64,000 bases of DNA, taken from positions 9,529,505-9,593,504 of the forward strand of contig OU452233.1 of the NCBI GenBank assembly GCA_911728455.2, in the 5' to 3' direction. A program made the translations under genes and the position numbers. Source of the stretch: Marthasterias glacialis (Eukaryota; Echinodermata; Asteroidea; Forcipulatida; Asteriidae). The notes under the pieces are model-generated. The model made no database searches. It was given only the letters and a program-made list of their open reading frames with translations, and was not told the DNA's origin. Shown piece after piece: positions 49,188 to 59,870 of the stretch (its first letter is position 1; every line of letters begins with the position of its first letter).

Positions 49188-52101
49188 ATGTCCAGTTCAT
49201 ACGGCCATGCTGTGTGTACGTCAACAATAGCAAAGGCCGCTATGAGTGTGCTGGACCGAAGCCAGCTAAAAAAACGCCGAAAAAAGAAGTCGGCAGCGCC
49301 AAGACCAATAACTCCAGAAATACTGGGGCTAGAGAGAAATTTTTTGTACCTGCAGTTAGCTGCCATAGTCCTGCATCCGGAAATCTGGTTTTCCCGGCCA
49401 GCCAGGGCCATCTTCCGCCTTGAAATCACCAGGGAGCGGGGCTGCTCCGAATGCGCTTCAAACGCCTGTCTTATGGCACTTTTGTACACGTAGCTGCAAC
49501 ATAGAGAAAACAAGACTTAGCAACGGCTTTATCTCCCAAAGTATTGGCGGGAAACTGACAAATCTGACACGGTTGGAAAGCCCTGTTCATAGGCTTTCCG
49601 AAAATGCCGGTCTTGGGGCTACCAGGTAAATAGGGAGGATGCCAGGGACCGTGGAGTGAGGACACCCCGAGGATGTCCAGTTCATACGGCCATGCTGTGT
49701 GTACGTCAACAACAGCCAAGGCCGCTATGTGTGTGCTGGACCGAAGCCAGCTAAAAAAACCGCCGAAAAAAGAAGTCGTCAGCGCCAAGACCAATAACTC
49801 CAGAAATACTGGGGCTGGAGAAAATATTCTTGTACCTGCAGTTAGCTGCCATAGTCTTGCATCCGAAAATCTGGTTTTCCCGGCCAGCCAGGGCCATCTT
49901 CCGCCTTGAAATCACCAGGGAGCGGGGCTGCTCCGAATGCGCTTCAAACGCCTGTCTTATGGCACTTTTGTACACGTAGCTGCAACATAGAGAAAACAAG
50001 ACTTAGCAACGGCTTTATCTCCCAAAGTATTGGCGGGAAACTGACAAATCTGACACGGTTGGAAAGCCCTGTTCATAGGCTTTCCGAAAATGCCGGTCTT
50101 GGGGCTACCAGGTAAATAGGGAGGATGCCAGGGACCGTGGAGTGAGGACACCCCGAGGATGTCCAGTTCATACGGCCATGCTGTGTGTACGTCAACAACA
50201 GCCAAGGCCGCTATGTGTGTGCTGGACCGAAGCCAGCTAAAAAAACCGCCGAAAAAAGAAGTCGTCAGCGCCAAGACCAATAACTCCAGAAATACTGGGG
50301 CTGGAGAAAATATTCTTGTACCTGCAGTTAGCTGCCATAGTCTTGCATCCGAAAATCTGGTTTTCCCGGCCAGCCAGGGCCATCTTCCGCCTTGAAATCA
50401 CCAGGGAGCGGGGCTGCTCCGAATGCGCTTCAAACGCCTGTCTTATGGCACTTTTGTACACGTAGCTGCAACATAGAGAAAACAAGACTTAGCAACGGCT
50501 TTATCTCCCAAAGTATTGGCGGGAAACTGACAAATCTGACACGGTTGGAAAGCCCTGTTCATAGGCTTTCCGAAAATGCCGGTCTTGGGGCTACCAGGTA
50601 AATAGGGAGGATGCCAGGGACCGTGGAGTGAGGACACCCCGAGGATGTCCAGTTCATACGGCCATGCTGTGTGTACGTCAACAACAGCCAAGGCCGCTAT
50701 GTGTGTGCTGGACCGAAGCCAGCTAAAAAAACCGCCGAAAAAAGAAGTCGTCAGCGCCAAGACCAATAACTCCAGAAATACTGGGGCTGGAGAAAATATT
50801 CTTGTACCTGCAGTTAGCTGCCATAGTCTTGCATCCGAAAATCTGGTTTTCCCGGCCAGCCAGGGCCATCTTCCGCCTTGAAATCACCAGGGAGCGGGGC
50901 TGCTCCGAATGCGCTTCAAACGCCTGTCTTATGGCACTTTTGTACACGAAGCTGCAACATAGAGAAAACAAGACTTAGCAACGGCTTTATCTCCCAAAGT
51001 ATTGGCGGGAAACTGACAAGTCTGACACGGTTGGAAAGCCCTGTTCATGGGCTTTCCGAAAATGCCGGTCTTGGGGCTGCCGGATAAATAGGGAGGATGC
51101 CAGGGACCGTGGAGTGAGGACACCCCAAGGATGTCCAGTTCATACGGCCATGCTGTGTGTATGTCAACAATAGCAAAGGCCGCTATGAGTGTGCTGGACC
51201 GAAGCCAGCTAAAAAAAACGCCGAAAAAAGAAGTCGGCAACGCCAAGACCAATAACTCCAGAAATAATGGGGCTAGAGAGAATATTCTTGTACCTGCAGT
51301 TAGCTGCCATAGTCCTGCATCCGAAAATCTGGTTTTCCCGGCCAGCCAGGGCCATCTTCCGCCTTGAAATCACCAGGGAGCGGGGCTGCTCCGAATGCGC
51401 TTCAAACGCCTGTCTTATGGCACTTTTGTACACGAAGCTGCAACATAGAGAAAACAAGACTTAGCAACGGCTCTATCTCCCAAAGTATTGGCGGGAAACT
51501 GACAAGTCTGACACGGTTGGAAAGCCCTGTTCATGGGCTTTCCGAAAATGACGGTCTTGGGGCTGCCGGATAAATAGGAAGGATGCCAGGGACCGTGGAG
51601 TGAGGACACCCCGAGGATGTCCAGTTCATACGGCCATGCTGTGTGTACGTCAACAATAGCCAAGGCCGCTATGTGTGTGCTGGACCGAAGCGAGCTAAAA
51701 AAACCGCCGAAAACGAAGTCGGCAGCGCCAAGACCAATAACTCCAGACATACTGGGACTAGAGAGAAATTTTTTGTACCTGCAGTTAGCTGCCATAGTCC
51801 TGCATCCGGAAATCTGGTTTTCCCGGCCAGCCAGGGCCATCTTCCGCCTTGAAATCACCAGGGAGCGGGGCTGCTCCGAATGCGCTTCAAACGCCTGTCT
51901 TATGGCACTTTTGTACACGTAGCTGCAACATAGAGAAAACAAGACTTAGCAACGGCTTTATCTCCCAAAGTATTGGCGGGAAACTGACAAATCTGACACG
52001 GTTGGAAAGCCCTGTTCATAGGCTTTCCGAAAATGCCGGTCTTGGGGCTACCAGGTAAATAGGGAGGATGCCAGGGACCGTGGAGTGAGGACACCCCGAG
52101 G
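49188..52101. repeat. Higher-order repeat unit 2 (D-A-A-A-B-C, 2914 bp)
   Basis: Every landmark lies 2914 bp from that of unit 1, with the same indels at the same places. No difference was found in the segments compared by eye. Confidence 0.9.
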
Positions 52102-54531
52102 ATGTCCAGTTCATACGGCCATGCTGTGTGTACGTCAACAACAGCCAAGGCCGCTATGTGTGTGCTGGACCGAAGCCAGCTAAAAAAACCGCCGAAAAAA
52201 GAAGTCGTCAGCGCCAAGACCAATAACTCCAGAAATACTGGGGCTGGAGAAAATATTCTTGTACCTGCAGTTAGCTGCCATAGTCTTGCATCCGAAAATC
52301 TGGTTTTCCCGGCCAGCCAGGGCCATCTTCCGCCTTGAAATCACCAGGGAGCGGGGCTGCTCCGAATGCGCTTCAAACGCCTGTCTTATGGCACTTTTGT
52401 ACACGTAGCTGCAACATAGAGAAAACAAGACTTAGCAACGGCTTTATCTCCCAAAGTATTGGCGGGAAACTGACAAATCTGACACGGTTGGAAAGCCCTG
52501 TTCATAGGCTTTCCGAAAATGCCGGTCTTGGGGCTACCAGGTAAATAGGGAGGATGCCAGGGACCGTGGAGTGAGGACACCCCGAGGATGTCCAGTTCAT
52601 ACGGCCATGCTGTGTGTACGTCAACAACAGCCAAGGCCGCTATGTGTGTGCTGGACCGAAGCCAGCTAAAAAAACCGCCGAAAAAAGAAGTCGTCAGCGC
52701 CAAGACCAATAACTCCAGAAATACTGGGGCTGGAGAAAATATTCTTGTACCTGCAGTTAGCTGCCATAGTCTTGCATCCGAAAATCTGGTTTTCCCGGCC
52801 AGCCAGGGCCATCTTCCGCCTTGAAATCACCAGGGAGCGGGGCTGCTCCGAATGCGCTTCAAACGCCTGTCTTATGGCACTTTTGTACACGTAGCTGCAA
52901 CATAGAGAAAACAAGACTTAGCAACGGCTTTATCTCCCAAAGTATTGGCGGGAAACTGACAAATCTGACACGGTTGGAAAGCCCTGTTCATAGGCTTTCC
53001 GAAAATGCCGGTCTTGGGGCTACCAGGTAAATAGGGAGGATGCCAGGGACCGTGGAGTGAGGACACCCCGAGGATGTCCAGTTCATACGGCCATGCTGTG
53101 TGTACGTCAACAACAGCCAAGGCCGCTATGTGTGTGCTGGACCGAAGCCAGCTAAAAAAACCGCCGAAAAAAGAAGTCGTCAGCGCCAAGACCAATAACT
53201 CCAGAAATACTGGGGCTGGAGAAAATATTCTTGTACCTGCAGTTAGCTGCCATAGTCTTGCATCCGAAAATCTGGTTTTCCCGGCCAGCCAGGGCCATCT
53301 TCCGCCTTGAAATCACCAGGGAGCGGGGCTGCTCCGAATGCGCTTCAAACGCCTGTCTTATGGCACTTTTGTACACGAAGCTGCAACATAGAGAAAACAA
53401 GACTTAGCAACGGCTTTATCTCCCAAAGTATTGGCGGGAAACTGACAAGTCTGACACGGTTGGAAAGCCCTGTTCAAGGGCTTTCCGAAAATGCCGGTCT
53501 TGGGGCTGCCGGATAAATAGGGAGGATGCCAGGGACCGTGGAGTGAGGACACCCCAAGGATGTCCAGTTCATACGGCCATGCTGTGTGTATGTCAACAAT
53601 AGCAAAGGCCGCTATGAGTGTGCTGGACCGAAGCCAGCTAAAAAAAACGCCGAAAAAAGAAGTCGGCAACGCCAAGACCAATAACTCCAGAAATAATGGG
53701 GCTAGAGAGAATATTCTTGTACCTGCAGTTAGCTGCCATAGTCCTGCATCCGAAAATCTGGTTTTCCCGGCCAGCCAGGGCCATCTTCCGCCTTGAAATC
53801 ACCAGGGAGCGGGGCTGCTCCGAATGCGCTTCAAACGCCTGTCTTATGGCACTTTTGTACACGAAGCTGCAACATAGAGAAAACAAGACTTAGCAACGGC
53901 TCTATCTCCCAAAGTATTGGCGGGAAACTGACAAGTCTGACACGGTTGGAAAGCCCTGTTCATGGGCTTTCCGAAAATGACGGTCTTGGGGCTGCCGGAT
54001 AAATAGGAAGGATGCCAGGGACCGTGGAGTGAGGACACCCCGAGGATGTCCAGTTCATACGGCCATGCTGTGTGTACGTCAACAATAGCCAAGGCCGCTA
54101 TGTGTGTGCTGGACCGAAGCGAGCTAAAAAAAACCGCCGAAAACGAAGTCGGCAGCGCCAAGACCAATAACTCCAGACATACTGGGACTAGAGAGAAATT
54201 TTTTGTACCTGCAGTTAGCTGCCATAGTCCTGCATCCGAAAATCTGGTTTTCCCGGCCAGCCAGGGCCATCTTCCGCCTTGAAATCACCAGGGAGCGGGG
54301 CTGCTCCGAATGCGCTTCAAACGCCTGTCTGATGGCACTTTTGTACACGAAGCTGCAACATAGAGAAAACAAGACTTAGCAACGGCTTTATCTCCCAAAG
54401 TGTTGGCGGGAAACTGACAAATCTGACACGGTTGGAAAGCCCTGTTCATGGGCTTTCCAAAAATGCCGGTCTTGGGGCTGCCGGATAAATAGGGAGGATG
54501 CCAGGGACCGTGGAGTGAGGACACCCCGAGG
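52102..54531. repeat. Higher-order repeat unit 3 (A-A-A-B-C, D missing, 2430 bp)
   Basis: Same order as units 1 and 2, but the junction goes from C straight to A. Small differences appear: GTTCAAGGGC instead of GTTCATGGGC at about 53472, an extra A before CCGCCG in C at about 54125, and CATCCGAAAATC in place of CATCCGGAAATC at about 54233. It borders domain IV. Confidence 0.88.
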
Positions 54532-55329
54532 ATGTCCAGTTCATACGGCCATGCTGTGTGTACGTCAACAATAGCCAAGGCCGCTATGTGTGTGCTGGAC
54601 CGAAGCCAGCTAAAAAAACCGCCGAAAAAAGAAGTCGTCAGCGCCAAAACCAATAACTCCAGAAATACTGGGGCTAGAGAGAATTTTCTTGTACCTGCAG
54701 TTAGCTGCCATAGTCCTGCATCCGAAAATCTGGTTTTCCCGGCCAGCCAGGGCCATCTTCCGCCTTGAAATCACCAGGGAGCGGGGCTGCTCCGAATGCG
54801 CTTCAAACGCCTGTCTTATGGCACTTTTGTACACGAAGCTGCAACATAGAGAAAACAAGACTTAGCAACGGCTCTATCTCCCAAAGTATTGGCGGGAAAC
54901 TGACAAGTCTGACACGGTTGGAAAGCCCTGTTCATGGGCTTTCCGAAAATGCCAATCTTGGGGCTGCCGGATAAATAGGGAGGATGCCAGGGAGCGGAGT
55001 GAGGACACCCCGAGGATGTCCAGTTCATACGGCCATGCTGTGTGTACGTCAACAATAGCCAAGGCCGCTATGTGTGTGCTGGACCGAAGCCAGCTAAAAA
55101 AACCGCCGAAAAAAGAAGTCGTCAGCGCCAAGACCAATAACTCCAGACATACTGGGACTAGAGAGAAATTTTTTGTACCTGCAGTTAGCTGCCATAGTCC
55201 TGCATCCGAAAATCTGGTTTTCCCGGCCAGCCAGGGCCATCTTCCGCCTTGAAATCACCAGGGAGCGGGGCTGCTCCGAATGCGCTTCAAACGCCTGTCT
55301 TATGGCACTTTTGTACACGAAGCTGCAAC

Positions 55330-56600
55330 ATAGAGAAAACAAGACTTACCAACGGCTCTATCTCCCAAAGTATTGGCGGGAAACTGACAAGTCTGACACG
55401 GTTGGAAAGCCCTGTTCATGGGCTTTCCGAAAATGCCGGTCTTGGGGCTGCCGGATAAATAGGGAGGATGCCAGGGACGATGGAGTGAGGACACCCCGAG
55501 GATGTCCAGTTCATACGGCCATGCTGTGTGTACGTCAACAATAGCCAAGGCCGCTATGAGTGTGCTGGACCGAAGCCAGCTAAAAAAACGCCGAAAAAAG
55601 AAGTCGGCAGCGCCAAGACCAATAACTCCAGAAATAATGGGGCTAGAGAGAAATTTCTCGTACCTGCAGTTAGCTGCCATAGTCCTGCATCCGTTTATTT
55701 GATTTTCCCGGCCAGCCAGGGATATCTTCCGCCTTGAAATCTGCAGGGAGCGGGGCTGCTCCGAATGCGCTCCGAAAATGCCGGTCTTGGGGCTGCCGGA
55801 TAAACAGGGAGGATGCCAGGGACCACGGAGTGAGGACACCCCGAGGATGTTCAGTTCATACGGCCATGCTGTGTGTACGTCATCAATAGCCAAGGCCGCT
55901 ATGTGTGTGCTGGACCGAAGCCAGCTAAAAAAACGCCGAAAAAAGAAGTCGGCAGCGCCAAGACCAATAACTCCAGAAATAATGGGGCTAGAGAGAAATT
56001 TGTTGTACCTGCAGTTAGCTGCCATAGTCCTGCATCCGGAAATCTGGTTTTCCCGGCCAGCCAGGGCCATCTTCCGCCTTGAAATCACCAGGGAGCGGGG
56101 CTGCTCCGAATGCGCTTCAAACGCCTGTCTAATGGCACTTTTGTACACGAAGCTGCAACATAGAGAAAACAAGACTTAGCAACGGCTTTATCTCCCAAAG
56201 TATTGGCGGGAAACTGACAAATCTGACACGGTTGAAAAGCCCTGTGCATGGGCTTTCCGGAAATGACGGTCTTGGGGCTGCCGGACAAATAGGGAGGTTG
56301 CTAGGGACCGCGGAGTGAGGACACCCCAAGGATGTCCAGTTCACACGGCCATGCTGTGTGTACGTCAACAATAGCAAAGGCCGCTATCAGTGTGCTGGAC
56401 CGAAGCCAGCTAAAAAAACGCCGAAAAAAGAAGTCGGCAGCGCCAAGACCAATAACTCCAGAAATAATGGGGCTAGAGAGAAATTTCTCGTACCTGCAGT
56501 TAGCTGCCATAGTCCTGCATCCGGAAATCTGGTTTTCCCGGCCAGCCAGAGCCATCTTCCGCCTTGAAATCACCAGGGAGCGGGGCTGCTCCGAATGCGC
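55330..56600. repeat. Block duplicated at 3258 bp, left copy
   Basis: Matches 58590-59870. Shared private variants are GACTTACCAACGG, GGGACGATGGAG, CCGTTTATTTGATT, the 345-bp monomer, GGGACCACGG, GATGTTCAGTTC, GTCATCAATAGCC, GTTGCTAGGGACC and CTATCAGTGTG. The left copy has AAATCTGCAGGGAGC where the right copy has AAATCAGCAGGGAGC. Limits are approximate. Confidence 0.75.
55502..55846. repeat. 345-bp deletion monomer
   Basis: About 140 bp are missing: GAATGCGCT runs into CCGAAAATGCCGG near 55770, skipping from TCAAACGCC to GGGCTTT. The deleted part includes the E2F/CCAAT-like motif and the 9-bp inverted repeat. The length is divisible by three, which is why the open frames crossing it on the minus strand are unusually long. 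Confidence 0.9.
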
Positions 56601-58589
56601 TTCAAACGCCTGTCTAATGGCACTTTTGTACACGAAGCTGCAACATAGAGAAAACAAGACTTAGCAACGGCTTTATCTCCCAAAGTATTGGCGGGAAACT
56701 GACAAATCTGACACGGTTGAAAAGCCCTGTTCATGGGCTTTCCCAAAATGCCGGTCTTGGGGCTGCCGGACAAATAGGGAGGATGCTAGGGACCGCGGAG
56801 TGAGGACACCCCGAGAATGTCCAGTTCACACGGCCATGCTGTGTGTACGTCAACAATAGCAAAGGCCGCTATGAGTGTGCTGGACCGAAGCCAGCTAAAA
56901 AAACGCCGAAAAAAGAAGTCGGCAGCGCCAAGACCAATAACTCCAGAAATAATGGGGCTAGAGAGAAATTTCTCGTACCTGCAGTTAGCTGCCATAGTCC
57001 TGCATCCGGAAATCTGGTTTTCCCGGCCAGCCAGGGCCATCTTCCGCCTTGAAATCACCAGGGAGCGGGGCTGCTCCGAATGCGCTTCAAACGCCTGTCT
57101 TATGGCACTTTTGTACACGAAGCTGCAACATAGAGAAAACAAGACTTACCAACGGCTCTATCTCCCAAAGTATTGGCGGGAAACTGACAAGTCTGACACG
57201 GTTGGAAAGCCCTGTTCATGGGCTTTCCGAAAATGCCGATCTTGGGGCTGCCGGATAAACAGGGAGGATGCCAGAGACCGCGGAGTGAGGACACCCCGAG
57301 GATGTCCAGTTCATACGGCCATGCTGTGTGTACGTCAACAATAGCCAAGGCCGCTATGTGTGTGCTGGACCGAAGCCAGCTAAAAAAACGCCGAAAAAAG
57401 AAGTCGGCAGCGCCATGGCCAATAACTCCAGAAATAATGGGGCTAGAGAGAAATTTCTTGTACCTGCAGTTAGCTGCCATAGTCCTGCATCCGGAAATCT
57501 GGTTTTCCCGGCCAGCCAGGGCCATCTTCCGCCTTGAAATCACCAGGGAGCGGGGCTGCTCCGAATGCGCTTCAAACGCCTGTCTAATGGCACTTTTGTA
57601 CACGAAGCTGCAACATAGAGAAAACAAGACTTAGCAACGGCTTTATCTCCCAAAGTATTGGCGGGAAACTGACAAATCTGACACGGTTGAAAAGCCCTGT
57701 TCATGGGCTTTCCGAAAATGCCGGTCTTGGGGCTGCCGGACAAATAGGGAGGATGCTAGGGACCGCGGAGTGAGGACACCCCGAGAATGTCCAGTTCACA
57801 CGGCCATGCTGTGTGTACGTCAACAATAGCAAAGGCCGCTATGAGTGTGCTGGACCGAAGCCAGCTAAAAAAAACGCCGAAAAAAGAAGTCGGCAGCGCC
57901 AAGACCAATAACTCCAGAAATAATGGGGCTAGAGAGAAATTTCTCGTACCTGCAGTTAGCTGCCATAGTCCTGCATCCGGAAATCTGGTTTTCCCGGCCA
58001 GCCAGGGCCATCTTCCGCCTTGAAATCACCAGGGAGCGGGGCTGCTCCGAATGCGCTTCAAACGCCTGTCTTATGGCACTTTTGTACACGAAGCTGCAAC
58101 ATAGAGAAAACAAGACTTAGCAACGGCTTTATCTCCCAAAGTATTGGCGGGAAAATGACAAATCTGACACGGTTGAAAAGCCCTGTTCATGGGCTTTCCG
58201 AAAATGCCGGTCTTGGGGCTGCCGGACAAATAGGGAGGATGCTAGGGACCGCGGAGTGAGGACACCCCAAGAATGTCCAGTTCACACGACCATGCTCTGT
58301 GTACGTCAACAATAGCAAAGGCCGCTATGTGTGTGCTGGACCGAAGCCAGCTAAAAAAAACCGCCGAAAAAAGAAGTCGTCAGCGCCAAGACCAATAACT
58401 CCAGAAATACTGGGGCTAGAGAGAAATTGTTTGTACCTGCAGTTAGCTGCCATAGTCCTGCATCCTAAAATCTGGTTTTCCCGGCCAGCCAGGGCCATCT
58501 TCCGCCTTGAAATCACCAAGGAGTGGGGCTGCTCCGAATGCGCTTCAAACGCCTGTTTTATGGCACTTTTGTACACGAAGCTGCAACAT

Positions 58590-59870
58590 AGAGAAAACAA
58601 GACTTACCAACGGCTCTATCTCCCAAAGTATTGGCGGGAAACTGACAAATCTGACACGGTTGGAAAGCCCTGTTCATAAGCTTTCCGAAAATGCCGGTCT
58701 TGGGGCTGCCGGATAAATAGGGAGGATGCCAGGGACGATGGAGTGAGGACACCCCGAGGATGTCCAGTTCATACGGCCAAGCTGTGTGTACGTCAACAAT
58801 AGCCAAGGCCGCTATGAGTGTGCTGGACCGAAGCCAGCTAAAAAAACGCCGAAAAAAGAAGTCGGCAGCGCAAAGAACCATAACTCCAGAAATAATGGGG
58901 CTAGAGAGAAATTTCTCGTACCTGCAGTTAGCTGCCATAGTCCTGCATCCGTTTATTTGATTTTCCCGGCCAGCCAGGGATATCTTCCGCCTTGAAATCA
59001 GCAGGGAGCGGGGCTGCTCCGAATGCGCTCCGAAAATGCCGGTCTTGGGGCTGCCGGATAAACAGGGAGGATGCCAGGGACCACGGAGTGAGGACACCCC
59101 GAGGATGTTCAGTTCATACGGCCATGCTGTGTGTACGTCATCAATAGCCAAGGCCGCTATGTGTGTGCTGGACCGAAGCCAGCTAAAAAAACGCCGAAAA
59201 AAGAAGTCGGCAGCGCCAAGACCAATAACTCCAGAAATAATGGGGCTAGAGAGAAATTTGTTGTACCTGCAGTTAGCTGCCATAGTCCTGCATCCGGAAA
59301 TCTGGTTTTCCCGGCCAGCCAGGGCCATCTTCCGCCTTGAAATCACCAGGGAGCGGGGCTGCTCCGAATGCGCTTCAAACGCCTGTCTAATGGCACTTTT
59401 GTACACGAAGCTGCAACATAGAGAAAACAAGACTTAGCAACGGCTTTATCTCCCAAAGTATTGGCGGGAAACTGACAAATCTGACACGGTTGAAAAGCCC
59501 TGTGCATGGGCTTTCCGGAAATGACGGTCTTGGGGCTGCCGGACAAATAGGGAGGTTGCTAGGGACCGCGGAGTGAGGACACCCCAAGGATGTCCAGTTC
59601 ACACGGCCATGCTGTGTGTACGTCAACAATAGCAAAGGCCGCTATCAGTGTGCTGGACCGAAGCCAGCTAAAAAAACGCCGAAAAAAGAAGTCGGCAGCG
59701 CCAAGACCAATAACTCCAGAAATAATGGGGCTAGAGAGAAATTTCTCGTACCTGCAGTTAGCTGCCATAGTCCTGCATCCGGAAATCTGGTTTTCCCGGC
59801 CAGCCAGAGCCATCTTCCGCCTTGAAATCACCAGGGAGCGGGGCTGCTCCGAATGCGCTTCAAACGCCTG
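58590..59870. repeat. Block duplicated at 3258 bp, right copy
   Basis: Partner of 55330-56600, with a few private changes: CATACGGCCAAGCTG near 58780, GCGCAAAGAACCATAAC near 58866, and CATTCATAAGC-like change upstream at 58674. The right limit is where CTGTCTAATGG of the left copy meets CTGTCTTATGG of this one. Confidence 0.75.
58760..59104. repeat. 345-bp deletion monomer (copy)
   Basis: Identical junction (GAATGCGCTCCGAAAATG) to the unit at 55502, inherited through the 3258-bp duplication. Confidence 0.9.

Larger units (their letters stand above)
46274..54531. repeat. Array domain III: young higher-order repeat D-A-A-A-B-C
   Basis: Monomer types by private variants: A has GTCAACAACAGCC, GGGGCTGGAGAAAATATTC and TAGTCTTGCATCC; B has CCCCAAGGATG, TGTGTATGTCAAC and GAGAGAATATTCTTG; C has GAAGCGAGC, GAAAACGAAG and CCAGACATACTGGGAC; D has CAGATAAATAGG, GGAATGAGGAC and AAATTTTTTGTACC. 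Landmarks: D 46274, A 46759, A 47245, A 47731, B 48217, C 48703; D 49188, A 49673, A 50159, A 50645, B 51131, C 51617; A 52102, A 52588, A 53074, B 53560, C 54046. The first two units repeat at exactly 2914 bp; the third lacks D and is 2430 bp. Stretches compared by eye appear identical or nearly so, which points to very recent amplification. Confidence 0.92.

Noticed and set aside
46274-54531. Assembly artefact as the cause of near-identical higher-order units
   Set aside because: Not excluded, but the third unit differs by loss of one monomer and several base changes, and the internal monomer order is consistent. A simple duplicated-contig error would not give this. Ultra-long reads would decide.
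55300-56172. 290-codon minus-strand open frame (and its copy at 58558-59430)
   Set aside because: It reads through a 345-bp deletion monomer whose length is divisible by three, so the repeat frame simply stays open. The start is TTG, the same peptide segments recur in every monomer, and neighbouring copies are frameshifted by A-tract changes.
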